DNA from: Mycetocola zhujimingii
Lineage (GTDB): Bacteria > Actinomycetota > Actinomycetes > Actinomycetales > Microbacteriaceae
Assembly (NCBI RefSeq): GCF_003065425.1
Contig: NZ_CP026949.1
Span: 2,480,001-2,544,000 of the forward strand
Direction: 5' to 3'
DNA: 64,000 bases
Part shown: one piece after another, positions 40,573 to 50,478 of the stretch
Numbering within the stretch: position 1 is the stretch's first letter
Layout: each line of letters opens with the position of its first letter
Made by a program: the position numbers and the translations under genes
Notes under the pieces: generated by a model
Databases searched by the model: none
What the model saw: only the letters and a program-made list of their open reading frames with translations
What the model was told of the DNA's origin: nothing

Positions 40573-40782
40573 TCAGTTCGCCGCCTCGCGCGACCCACCC
40601 GCGGAGTGGGGGTCCTGGGCCGGTAGGCCGAGGCGGGCGCGTTCCGATGCTTCCACCTTCGCGTATGCGGCCCGCTCGTCACGGTCCGATCGAATGATCG
40701 CGCGCATGATGACCCAGAAGACCAGCCCGACCAGGACGGTCGGAGCGAGCGACCACAACGCGTTTAACCAGAAATTGTCCAT
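40573..40782 (-). CDS. small single-pass membrane protein
   Basis: 69 residues: one membrane helix at about 9-28 (LWSLAPTVLVGLVFWVIMRAII) followed by a charged tail (RSDRDERAAYAKVEASERARLGLP). The tail pattern is common in small proteins of Microbacteriaceae. TATTCT lies nine bases upstream of the ATG, so the start region differs from the leaderless set. Role unknown; orientation suggests it may be read through into cls. Confidence 0.62.
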   Translation of the reverse strand: MDNFWLNALWSLAPTVLVGLVFWVIMRAIIRSDRDERAAYAKVEASERARLGLPAQDPHSAGGSREAAN

Positions 40783-40830
40783 GACAGCCTAAGAATACCC
40801 CGGTTCTGGTGAACGGATGCTGTGGGCAGG

Positions 40831-40970
40831 CTAGGTGAGGATGCCCCAGATGCCGCTGAGCAGCAGATACAGTCCGACGCCACCGACGATCACCCAGATG
40901 GCGATGCGGTTTCCCGACGGCTTCTTCGGGTCCCTGGGGTCCGTCACGTCTTTCGGCAGGAAGTCGTTCA

Positions 40971-40971
<1 letters not shown>
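40831..40971 (-). CDS. 46-residue membrane protein coupled to lysS
   Basis: A gene easily missed for its size. It begins MNDFLPKDVTDPRDPKK and ends in one membrane helix, IAIWVIVGGVGLYLLLSG, then IWGILT. The ATG shares one base with the lysS stop (TGATG), the arrangement of translational reinitiation. A charged N-terminal half plus one helix suggests a small integral protein with its N-terminus inside. Function unknown. Confidence 0.68.
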
Positions 40972-42491
<1,520 letters not shown>

Positions 42492-42548
42492 TCGGGACGT
42501 CTCCTTGTGGGGTCGGTTAAGTTTACGGGCACCGGCTCGCAGCAGGGA

Positions 42549-43409
42549 TCAGGAAACGACGATGGTCCGGTTGTCGATCAGCCGGGTGGTTCCGACACGC
42601 GCCGCGACGAGCGCGAGAACGGGGCCGGTGTAGCCCTCGTCAACCGGCGAGAACGTGGCCGGGTCGACGGCGGCAAAATAGTCGAGTTCAACGAGCGCTT
42701 CACCGTCGATCTCCGAGTGTGCGGCAGCCAGCACCGCATCGACGCCCTGCTGGCCAGCGGATGCCGCCGCCTCGAGCGCGCGCGACAGCGCGAGGGCTGC
42801 CTGCCGCTCGCTGTCGGAGAGGAAGGCGTTCCTGCTCGAGAGGGCGAGGCCGTCTTCTGCACGCACCGTGCTCACGCCGTGCACCTCGAGCGGGAAGTTG
42901 AGGTCCCGCACCATGCGCTTGACGAGGAACAGCTGCTGGCCGTCCTTCTCGCCGAACACCGCGACATCCGGTGACACGATGTGGAACAGCTTGGAGACCA
43001 CGGTCAGCACACCGTCGAAGTGGCCTGGTCGAGTGCGCCCCTCGAGGATGGTGCCGACCTCGCCGGCAGTCACGCGTGTGCCGACGTCGCCATCCGGGTA
43101 CATTTCGGCGGCCGTGGGAGCGAAGACCAGGTGAACGCCGGCCTCGGCGAGCTTCGCCGTGTCGCGTTCGAGCGTGCGGGGGTAGGTCGACAGGTCTTCA
43201 CTCGGCCCGAACTGCAGCGGGTTCACGAAGATCGACACGACGACGATGTCACCGAGCGCCTGCGCCTCGCGAACCAGCGACAGGTGTCCGTCGTGCAACG
43301 CGCCCATGGTGGGAACGAGAACGACCCTGGGCTTCCGGATGCCCCGGGCAACGGCCTCGCTGCGGGCCTCATCGATGCGGGTACGGATGCTGGTAATACT
43401 GTCGGTCAC
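42549..43409 (-). CDS. panC: pantoate--beta-alanine ligase
   Basis: 286 residues. HxGH motif (MGALHDGHLSLV) near 38, pantoate site INPLQFGPSEDLSTYPRT, and the KMSKS-like LSSRNAFLS near 195. It makes pantothenate from pantoate and beta-alanine. GTG start with TACCAT exactly six bases upstream, so it can be transcribed independently of the DUF2520 gene 24 bases before it. Confidence 0.96.
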   Translation of the reverse strand: MTDSITSIRTRIDEARSEAVARGIRKPRVVLVPTMGALHDGHLSLVREAQALGDIVVVSIFVNPLQFGPSEDLSTYPRTLERDTAKLAEAGVHLVFAPTAAEMYPDGDVGTRVTAGEVGTILEGRTRPGHFDGVLTVVSKLFHIVSPDVAVFGEKDGQQLFLVKRMVRDLNFPLEVHGVSTVRAEDGLALSSRNAFLSDSERQAALALSRALEAAASAGQQGVDAVLAAAHSEIDGEALVELDYFAAVDPATFSPVDEGYTGPVLALVAARVGTTRLIDNRTIVVS

Positions 43410-43433
43410 TCCCCGATGGTACCCGCTCGGTCG

Positions 43434-44162
43434 CTACAGACCGTCGCCGTCGAAGTACGGCGGCTCGAGGGGTTCCGGCCTCGACGTCTCCCGAAGTGCG
43501 TTGTCGACGGATGACCGAACGAGGGAAGACAGAAAGCCCCCTGGGTGCTCGATACCGATCTCTGAGAGGATGCCGGTGGCCTGCGAGACGATGGACCTCG
43601 AGAATGCCGTCGCGATCTCAATCGCCTCGGCGTATGCGGCCCTGTCCGCCTCAGCGACGATCACCGGCTCTCCGCCCATCTCGACGACGAGGGCCTGACC
43701 GATCGGCTGTACGGGCGCCGGGGCCGTCACGGCGAACCAGGTCTCGTTGAGCCGGCCGATATCGATGCTCGTCCCCGTGAAGTCCATGGCGGGGTGAATG
43801 GCAATGGGAATCGCGCCGAGCGCCTGCGCAGGCGCAAGGACGGCGGTGCCCGATCCGGGCGAGGTGTGCACGACGAGCTGGCCTGGCCGCCAGGTCGAGC
43901 TCGCGGCGAGACCCTCGACGAGCGCGGGCAGTTCGGCATCCGGAACGGCGAGAATGACCAGCTCGCTGCGCTCGACGATGTCGGGAATCTCGAGGATCGG
44001 CACCGACGGCAGGATGGCTTCGGCCCTGTCCCTGCTCTCGTCGGAGATGGCGCTGATTCCGATGATCGCGTGCCCGGCCCCGGCGAGGGCTGCGCCGAGA
44101 ATCGGGCCAACGTGGCCCGCACCGATAATTCCGATGCCGAGACGGCCGGCTCTCGCGCTCAC
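43434..44162 (-). CDS. Rossmann-fold DUF2520 protein
   Basis: 242 residues. N-terminal dinucleotide-binding site GIIGAGHVGPILGAAL, a conserved HPAMDFTG near 130, and a helical C-terminal DUF2520 domain. Proteins of this family almost always sit beside panC and are presumed oxidoreductases related to pantoate metabolism, but the reaction is unproven. The GTG start overlaps the preceding bPH2 gene's stop. Confidence 0.88.
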   Translation of the reverse strand: MSARAGRLGIGIIGAGHVGPILGAALAGAGHAIIGISAISDESRDRAEAILPSVPILEIPDIVERSELVILAVPDAELPALVEGLAASSTWRPGQLVVHTSPGSGTAVLAPAQALGAIPIAIHPAMDFTGTSIDIGRLNETWFAVTAPAPVQPIGQALVVEMGGEPVIVAEADRAAYAEAIEIATAFSRSIVSQATGILSEIGIEHPGGFLSSLVRSSVDNALRETSRPEPLEPPYFDGDGL

Positions 44163-45940
44163 GCGCTGACCCGGTTCTCTGCCCAGCGGTGCGTGCGATC
44201 CGCGGCTGATGCCTGGACGGCGCTGCTCGAGACGTGCTCGAACAACCGGACAGCTTCATCCGAGCCGATCGCGGGAAGCGTCGGCGTGATCGGGCCTGCG
44301 ATGGTGTGCACGCGTGCAGACGCGAGCCGGAACGCCCGTTCGAGCGGACCCTGCGACACGGCGATGCTCTGCATCCTGGCCAGGGGCAGGATGTCGAGCC
44401 TGCGCCAGATCACGCCCCGCCGGAAGAGGAGCAGTCCGTCGTGCACCGCGTATCCGGTACGTCGCCACGCAAACGGATTGAGCCACCTGGCGCGACGGGG
44501 CGCGAGGGTGAAGCCCGACGTGTGCGGTGCGCGGAACGCCGCGGTCATTTCTGCGAGGGCCGCATCGGCGTGGACGTCGTCGAGGATCAGCTCGAGGACG
44601 CGGGCGACATCGGTGAGGTTTCCAACGGGCAGGATCGTCGTGTTGCCCTTTCCGCTCATCGCGGCCTCCGCCGACAGCCCGGCCTTGTTGATCTTCACCT
44701 GCCACCAGTCGAACGGTCTCCACAGCACGGATTGCGAGATCTCGACGGCGTGGATCCGACCGGGGGGAAGCGTGTCGTTGCTCGTCGACAGCAGTCCGAA
44801 CCCGACCCGGACGCCCGACGGTGTTTTCGCGATGCTGTACCTGAGGGACTTCATGACCGTCGACCAGTAGTAGCTGAGGAAACCGATGACACTGGGCACG
44901 AACCAGAAGAGCGCCCAGATCTGTCCGTTGACGAGGGAGACGATCAGCACGACGGCGAGCACGACGAGGAAGACCGTGCTGCCGCTCAGTACTGTCGATC
45001 CGATCAGCCTGCCGATGGAGATGCGAACGACGGATTCCGGTGGTGCGGCGTTGGGGTCGAGTTCCGGCGCGAGAAACTCATTGACGCGTTCGGTCACGAG
45101 CCGGGTGAGCGCCGGGTCGGTGGGAGCTTCGACTCCGTCCGGTCCGACCGTGGGCCGTGGCGCCACACCTGCCTCAGCGAGCTTCACACCGCTCGCGAGG
45201 GTGAGAACGTCACGCCGCAGGTCATCCGCGTCACGCGAGTACAGGTACTCGAGCTTGACGCTCGCATCCTGCCCGGCAACGCTGACGTCCATCTTCGCCG
45301 CCCCGAAGATCCGGGGAAAGAACGGCCGGTTGATTCCGACGCCCTGGATCCGGTCGAGCTTCGCCTTCCGGTGGGTGCGGAACAGGATGCCGCTCCTCAC
45401 CTCGACCGCCTCGTCGGTGACGCGGAACGTGTGCATCCGCCACGACAGGAAGAACCCGCCGATGATCACCAGCAGCACGACGAAGAGTCCGGCCAGCGCT
45501 ATGGGCACGTACCCGTGTTCCCAGACGTAGGTGAGCGGGTCGTATTCGTAGGTGCGCGAGCCGTCGTCCTCGGGACCGCCGCCCTGTCCGTCGCCCTGGC
45601 CGGGAAGGAAGATGTCGACGAGACGTTCCCGGAGGTTGGCGATGACGAAACCCGCGATCGCGATGAGCGCGATGCCGCCCTTGAGCAGCGGCGTTGCCGG
45701 GTGGAGCCTGTGCCACTCGCCGTCGGTGAGGGTGCGCGAATTCTCGCGGACAGACCCGCTCGCCGCCGACCGCTCGCCAACGGCATCCGGGTACTGCACA
45801 GCATCCGACTGTTCCACCGGACCGGACTGCTGCACGGGGCCCGCCTGCTGCGCAAAACCAGGCTCCTGCACCGGCTCCGGTTGCCCGCCGGGCACCATCG
45901 ACGGGTCGGGGATGCCGCTCGCGCCGCGTTCGCCGCTCAC
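44159..45940 (-). CDS. multi-domain bPH2 (DUF304) membrane protein, YdbT-like
   Basis: 593 residues from a GTG overlapping the preceding stop; upstream frame in the same phase is a shadow of the neighbour. The first 60 residues are Gln/Pro/Gly-rich. Membrane helix pairs lie near 85-105, 150-180 and 340-385, interleaved with bPH2 domains (RMHTFRVTDEAVEVRSGILFRTHRKAKLDRIQGV, then copies near 405 and 520). The pair with the next gene upstream resembles ydbS-ydbT of Bacillus. Probable envelope role. Confidence 0.88.
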   Translation of the reverse strand: MSGERGASGIPDPSMVPGGQPEPVQEPGFAQQAGPVQQSGPVEQSDAVQYPDAVGERSAASGSVRENSRTLTDGEWHRLHPATPLLKGGIALIAIAGFVIANLRERLVDIFLPGQGDGQGGGPEDDGSRTYEYDPLTYVWEHGYVPIALAGLFVVLLVIIGGFFLSWRMHTFRVTDEAVEVRSGILFRTHRKAKLDRIQGVGINRPFFPRIFGAAKMDVSVAGQDASVKLEYLYSRDADDLRRDVLTLASGVKLAEAGVAPRPTVGPDGVEAPTDPALTRLVTERVNEFLAPELDPNAAPPESVVRISIGRLIGSTVLSGSTVFLVVLAVVLIVSLVNGQIWALFWFVPSVIGFLSYYWSTVMKSLRYSIAKTPSGVRVGFGLLSTSNDTLPPGRIHAVEISQSVLWRPFDWWQVKINKAGLSAEAAMSGKGNTTILPVGNLTDVARVLELILDDVHADAALAEMTAAFRAPHTSGFTLAPRRARWLNPFAWRRTGYAVHDGLLLFRRGVIWRRLDILPLARMQSIAVSQGPLERAFRLASARVHTIAGPITPTLPAIGSDEAVRLFEHVSSSAVQASAADRTHRWAENRVSA

Positions 45941-46593
45941 AGCCCTGTCCGTCTGCTCTCCGCCACGGCGACGAGGTGGTCGCGCAGGCCTTCGGCTTCC
46001 TCGATCGGAAGCCCGGGGATCACGATCGCCGTTGCCGCCGATGCGGTGACGAACTTCAATTCGGCGAGCCCGAACGCCCGTGCGATCGGACCGCGGTTGA
46101 TGTCGATGAGCTGCATCCGCCCGTACGGAACAGCGACAAGCCGCTGCCACATGATGCCTCGGCGGAAGAGGAGGTCGTCATCACGGAGCTGGTAGCCGAT
46201 CGAGCGGATGCGACGGGGTGCAAGTGCGCCCGAGATGAGATCGATGGCGAGGAGTGGCCCGGCCACCCACCAGACCCAGTTCTGGTCGAGAACGACGTGC
46301 ATGACGATCGCAGCGACGAGGACGACCAGTGCGGTGATGGCATACCCGAGCAGGTCGACCACGATGTACTTGGGCGAGACGCGGTGCCACTCGACGTTCG
46401 CAAGATCGAGGCGTCGGGGAGCGTCTGCCGTTGGCCCGCCGCGATACTCGACTGCCTCGTCCGGCCGCTCTTCCTGCGGGTGCGCCACAGGGAACGCCTG
46501 CGCGGAGGCGGGTGCCTGCTCGACCCCGTCGATGCCGGCCTGCCGGGCGTTCGTCGCCTCGTCAGCGAGCGGGAGGTGCTCCGGGTGCGTCAT
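45937..46593 (-). CDS. single bPH2 (DUF304) membrane protein, YdbS-like
   Basis: 218 residues. Variable N-terminal 65 residues, two membrane helices at about 78-115, and one bPH2 domain (YQLRDDDLLFRRGIMWQRLVAVPYGRMQLIDINRGPIARAFG). Start chosen at the second of two adjacent ATGs (46593), eight bases after GAAGGA; the first (46599) is too close to it. It overlaps the DUF3180 gene by 32 bases and the larger bPH2 gene by four. Confidence 0.87.
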   Translation of the reverse strand: MTHPEHLPLADEATNARQAGIDGVEQAPASAQAFPVAHPQEERPDEAVEYRGGPTADAPRRLDLANVEWHRVSPKYIVVDLLGYAITALVVLVAAIVMHVVLDQNWVWWVAGPLLAIDLISGALAPRRIRSIGYQLRDDDLLFRRGIMWQRLVAVPYGRMQLIDINRGPIARAFGLAELKFVTASAATAIVIPGLPIEEAEGLRDHLVAVAESRRTGL

Positions 46594-47035
46594 CGTCATC
46601 GTCCTTCGGCAGTGTGCACAGGTGTTCAGCAATCAGGCCAGCTACCGCGAGTAGCACGGCCCCAATGCATGAGCCTATCGTCAGCCACAACGAGCCTACT
46701 CCGGGCATCACGGGTCTGGTCGTGAAATAAATCAGCGCCCCGAGCGCCACCCCGGCGAGCAGCGCACCCACCCTCGACGACGCTCGTGCGAGCGCGACAA
46801 CCCGAAGGGACTGGAACGGATCAACCGGCCTTTTCGACCTGCCGGTGACGGCGCGCCGGATCGGCAGCGAGAAGCCGACGATGATCGCACCCACAACCAC
46901 GAGAGTCAGCGGAAGACTGATCGGCGGGATCAACAGCGATCCGCCGGTCGACTCCGAGCCGAGCTCGAGGAGGAAACCGATGGCGAGTCCCAGCGCCGCA
47001 AGGCCGATCAGCGGCGTTGCCCTGGTGCGCGTCAT
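46562..47035 (-). CDS. DUF3180 membrane protein
   Basis: 157 residues with four hydrophobic segments (about 8-25, 34-54, 84-104, 116-137) and an acidic tail with five consecutive Asp. Size, topology and position directly after folK match DUF3180. Function unknown. The ATG overlaps the folK stop by four bases. Confidence 0.88.
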   Translation of the reverse strand: MTRTRATPLIGLAALGLAIGFLLELGSESTGGSLLIPPISLPLTLVVVGAIIVGFSLPIRRAVTGRSKRPVDPFQSLRVVALARASSRVGALLAGVALGALIYFTTRPVMPGVGSLWLTIGSCIGAVLLAVAGLIAEHLCTLPKDDDDDAPGAPPAR

Positions 47036-47580
47036 GCCGGTCCCCCTGCGTCCCGAAGCGAGGAAAGCAGGGCGTCGACCCTGCCACGGCCCGGCAGCTC
47101 TGCATCAGGCTCGACCTCGAGCCATGGCCCGAGTACAAAGTCTCTTTCTGCCGCACGCGGGTGCGGGATCACGAGATCCGGTTCGTTCACAATGCGGGAA
47201 CCGTAGGTGATGATGTCGATGTCGAGCGTCCGATCTCCCCAGTGCTCGGTCCGGACTCGCCCCAGGTCATGCTCGATTGTGTGGATCGCAGCGAGGAGGT
47301 CGCGCGCGCTCAGGTCAGTGGTCCCGAGGGCAACGGCATTGAGGTAGCCGGGTGCCGACGGGTCAGGTCCCCCGGGCTTCACGGCGACGGACTCCACGAA
47401 CGTCGACACTGCCCGGACCCAGATGCCGGCGGCTTCGAGCTGCCGGAGCGCAGCTCGAAGTGTCGCGTCGCGGTCGCCGAGGTTGCTGCCGAGCGCGAGA
47501 ACCACCGAGGCATCGCGCGCGCCGAGCTCGGAAGAGCGCCGCACGGGCGGGTGGATCGGTGGCTTCGGGATGGGACTCAT
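47032..47580 (-). CDS. folK: 2-amino-4-hydroxy-6-hydroxymethyldihydropteridine pyrophosphokinase
   Basis: 182 residues. Substrate-binding LALGSNLGDRD near 28 and the metal motif DRTLDIDIITYG near 118, with HPRAAERDFVLGPW completing the HPPK site. It pyrophosphorylates the pterin before FolP. A 25-residue basic/proline-rich extension precedes the fold. The ATG overlaps the folB stop (ATGA). Confidence 0.95.
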   Translation of the reverse strand: MSPIPKPPIHPPVRRSSELGARDASVVLALGSNLGDRDATLRAALRQLEAAGIWVRAVSTFVESVAVKPGGPDPSAPGYLNAVALGTTDLSARDLLAAIHTIEHDLGRVRTEHWGDRTLDIDIITYGSRIVNEPDLVIPHPRAAERDFVLGPWLEVEPDAELPGRGRVDALLSSLRDAGGPA

Positions 47581-47978
47581 GCGCGGCCCTCCGTTGTCGG
47601 GGTCTGGTGCGGGGCCGCTGACCTCACGATGGTCACGGCGACGTCGCCGAATGGAACGGAGATGGGAGCATCCGGCTTATGCACCGTCACTCGCACGTCG
47701 AGGGCTGCGGGGTAGGAGAGGGCGATGCCGGCGACCCTCTCGGCGACGGTCTCGATGAGGTCGACGGGGTCGGATGCCACGGCTGCAGCGACCCGTTCGG
47801 CGAGTTCGCCGTAGTGGATGGTCGCCGAGACATCGTCACTCTGTGCGGCACGACGGAGGTCGATCCCCACGGTGAGGTCGATGACGAAGTCCTGGCCGCC
47901 CTCCCGCTCGAAGTCGTAGACGCCGTGATGGGCGCGCACACGAATGCCCGTGAGGGTGATGGAGTCGCCGGTAGTCAC
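47577..47978 (-). CDS. folB: dihydroneopterin aldolase
   Basis: 133 residues. GIRVRAHHGVYDFEREGGQDFVIDL is the family's opening, and the catalytic lysine lies in VRVTVHKPDAPI. It converts dihydroneopterin to the hydroxymethyl pterin. GTG start with TAGAGT exactly six bases upstream: folB-folK have their own leaderless promoter here, as expected if they have been cut off from folE-folP. Confidence 0.95.
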   Translation of the reverse strand: MTTGDSITLTGIRVRAHHGVYDFEREGGQDFVIDLTVGIDLRRAAQSDDVSATIHYGELAERVAAAVASDPVDLIETVAERVAGIALSYPAALDVRVTVHKPDAPISVPFGDVAVTIVRSAAPHQTPTTEGRA

Positions 47979-48023
47979 CCGACAACTCTACGGCGCTCGG
48001 CTAACTCCCGGCGGGAGACCGGG

Positions 48024-48629
48024 TCAGTCAGCACCGCGCGCGACGAGCGCGTCTGCAAGGTCGTCGGAGTGCCGCAGCGAGAGAACGAGCAGGGGAACGA
48101 CGAACGCGCGGATGCTCACCCGTCCACCTCTCGAGCGCTGGGCATCGCGCAATTGCTGTCCGAACCCGGCAATCACCGGCACCGTGCGGATCGACAGCGC
48201 GAGCACGAGGCTGATGCGCTGCGGGTCCACTCCGATGCGGCGAAGGGGCGAGAGGGCCACCTCGAACGCATCGAGCAGGGCGGACGTCCGAGTGGTGAGC
48301 GTGACGAGCCCGGCGAGAACAATGACGAGCACCATCCGTGTGACATTCGCGAGCGCGGTGTCGAGAGGCAGAAAGAGCAGTCCGGTGATCGTGACCAGCA
48401 GGATCAGCCACCGGATCATCACGATCTGGCGTCCCAGTTCTCGAAAGCCGAGACCGGCGATCAGGTACAGCGCGATCACCACGACCGACAGCGAGCCGAG
48501 GAGCCACACCGACGGTGGCGGCACGCTGGCCGCGAGCGCGAGGACGAACAGCACGATCAGTTTGGTTCCGGCGCCGAGCCGGTGCATGAGGCTCGAGCCT
48601 GGCCGGTAGAGGCCCAGCGCCTGCATCAC
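48024..48629 (-). CDS. bioN: ECF transporter transmembrane component, BioN-type
   Basis: 201 residues, six predicted membrane helices between residues 20 and 125. The two ATPase-coupling helices carry the small-residue/Arg motifs RSRGGRVS and DALVARGAD. GTG or ATG start overlapping the bioM stop. It is the T subunit of an energy-coupling-factor importer; linkage to bioY in the same transcript gives biotin as the substrate. Confidence 0.9.
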   Translation of the reverse strand: MMQALGLYRPGSSLMHRLGAGTKLIVLFVLALAASVPPPSVWLLGSLSVVVIALYLIAGLGFRELGRQIVMIRWLILLVTITGLLFLPLDTALANVTRMVLVIVLAGLVTLTTRTSALLDAFEVALSPLRRIGVDPQRISLVLALSIRTVPVIAGFGQQLRDAQRSRGGRVSIRAFVVPLLVLSLRHSDDLADALVARGAD

Positions 48630-49309
48630 GCAAACTCCCGCTCGTAGCGACCGACAACATCCGTCGGCTCACCCTGCTCGACCAGCCTGCCGCCTTCGAA
48701 CAGCAGCGCGACATCGCACCGTTCAGCGAGCCGGAGATTGTGGGTGACGAGGACGATCTGCTGCGGAAGCCGGGCGAACAGGTCAGCGATCCGCCGCGTG
48801 TTCGCTGCGTCGAGCAGCGTTGTCGGCTCATCGGCGACGAGAAGCTCGGGTTCGCTGACGAGCACCGAACAGATCGCGAGCAGTTGCTTCTGCCCGCCGG
48901 AGAGACTGTGGGCGGGAGCGTCGGCGTGGTCACCCAAGCCGTTGTCGGCGAGAACGGATGCCACGCGTTCCGCGATCTCGGATTTCGACAGCCCCCGGCC
49001 GCGCAGGGAGAACGCGACATCCTCGGCCACCGTCGGCATCACGATCTGGGCGTCAGGGTTGGTGAAGATGAAACCGACCCGGCGACGGAGCTGCTTACCC
49101 TGGCGCACCGGGTCAAGGCCGTGCACACTCACCGTGCCGGATGTCGGCGTCTCAAGCCCGTTGAGGAGCCGGGCGAAGGTGGACTTGCCCGATCCGTTGG
49201 CGCCGATGACGGCGATCCGGTGCGCGTCAAGCCGCGTGGTTACGTCGATCAGGGCCCGCCGGTTCTCATAGTCGACGCTCACGCCGGACAGCGAGATCTC
49301 GCGTGTCAT
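48626..49309 (-). CDS. bioM: ECF transporter ATPase, BioM-type
   Basis: 227 residues from an ATG overlapping the preceding stop (TGATG). Walker A GANGSGKST near 40, Q-loop in FTNPDAQIVMPT, signature SLSGGQKQLL near 132, Walker B LLVADEPTTLLD and switch VTHN. A single ATPase gene with a single T gene is the BioMN arrangement dedicated to one substrate-binding subunit, BioY. Confidence 0.93.
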   Translation of the reverse strand: MTREISLSGVSVDYENRRALIDVTTRLDAHRIAVIGANGSGKSTFARLLNGLETPTSGTVSVHGLDPVRQGKQLRRRVGFIFTNPDAQIVMPTVAEDVAFSLRGRGLSKSEIAERVASVLADNGLGDHADAPAHSLSGGQKQLLAICSVLVSEPELLVADEPTTLLDAANTRRIADLFARLPQQIVLVTHNLRLAERCDVALLFEGGRLVEQGEPTDVVGRYEREFA

Positions 49310-50478
49310 CAGCGCACCACCCGGAAGAGGGCGGCGACACCCATGCCGCCGCCGATCGCTGCCGTCGCCAGGCCCAGCGTTCCGGCGGGGCGACCGGCGC
49401 GCACGAGGCGCGAGAAGAGCCGCACCACGCTGACCGCGCCACTTGCTCCCCACGGGTGGCCGAGGGCGAGAGCGCCGCCGTCGGCGCACACGCGGTCATC
49501 GACGGCGAACTCTGAGGCGAGCCCGACCTCGGAAAGCACGGCAAGGGTCTGGGCGGCGAACGCCTCGACGATCTCAACGGCCTCAACGTCATCGAGGCTG
49601 ATTCCGCTCGACGCGAGCAGGGATTCGATCGCGAACACCGGCCCGAGTCCCGGTGTCGCCGGGTCACAGCCGACGGTCGCACTCCCGATGAGTGCGAGGC
49701 CCGGCGCCACGCCGCGCTCGCTGTCTGGCACGAGTGCAACCGTTGCGGCACCGTCGCTGACGCGGCACGAGTTTCCCGCCGTGACGGTGCCGTCGGCGCC
49801 GCTCGCGAAGACCGGGGCAAATCGAGCGAGAACGGCCCGGCTCATCGCGCGTGGTCCGTCATCGATCGCGACGTCGCCGACAGCGGCGAGCTCATCGGCG
49901 AATCGTCCCGCTTCGCGAGCCGCCACCGCACGGGCGTGGCTGCGCAAGGCGTAGGCATCCTGCGCCTGACGGGTGATGCCGTGGGACACCGCGAGCGCCT
50001 CTGCCGCGGGTCCCATGTCGGGGTCGGGGAAGCCGTCGGGCGCGAACGCGGCCCGCGCGTATGCACCCCGCGACGCGACGCGCGTCGGCGCTGTCGACGC
50101 GCTCTCGGCACCCCCGGCGAGCCGCATGGCCCGGCTGCCGGCAGCGATCTGCTCGGCAGCGACGAGCACAGCGGCAAGGCCTGAGCCACACTGGCGGTCA
50201 ACGGTCATGCCAGGAACGGCGACGTCGATGCCAGCGGCGAGCGATGCGACCCGTGCCGTGTTCCCGCCTGGTCCCATGCAATTACCGAGGATGACGTCGC
50301 CGATCGGAACGTCCCGACCGAGTGAGCGCCTGGCATCGGCGACGGTTGCTCCGAGGCTCACCGCGGCGAGCCCGTCGACGGTCGAATCGGCGAGGCGCTG
50401 GCCGATTGTCGCAATCGGTGTGCGCCGAGCGGCGATGACGGTGGCGACGCTGTCACGCAAGTCGGGGCATCCGTTCAT
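49309..50478 (-). CDS. thiolase-superfamily protein with altered catalytic residues
   Basis: 389 residues, full thiolase length. The nucleophile region VDRQCGSGL has its cysteine and GHPWGASGA has the histidine. But the NEAFA box reads VEAFA, and the CxGGG box reads AAIGGGMG, so the second catalytic cysteine is missing. Claisen condensation should be impaired; hydrolysis or another acyl-transfer is possible. It overlaps the ligase gene by 26 bases and bioM by one base, in the middle of a biotin uptake operon. Confidence 0.85.
   Translation of the reverse strand: MNGCPDLRDSVATVIAARRTPIATIGQRLADSTVDGLAAVSLGATVADARRSLGRDVPIGDVILGNCMGPGGNTARVASLAAGIDVAVPGMTVDRQCGSGLAAVLVAAEQIAAGSRAMRLAGGAESASTAPTRVASRGAYARAAFAPDGFPDPDMGPAAEALAVSHGITRQAQDAYALRSHARAVAAREAGRFADELAAVGDVAIDDGPRAMSRAVLARFAPVFASGADGTVTAGNSCRVSDGAATVALVPDSERGVAPGLALIGSATVGCDPATPGLGPVFAIESLLASSGISLDDVEAVEIVEAFAAQTLAVLSEVGLASEFAVDDRVCADGGALALGHPWGASGAVSVVRLFSRLVRAGRPAGTLGLATAAIGGGMGVAALFRVVR

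Noticed and set aside
44234-46195. 653-residue frame opposite the bPH2 genes
   Set aside because: Antisense shadow; extremely charged, with no hydrophobic core or domain.
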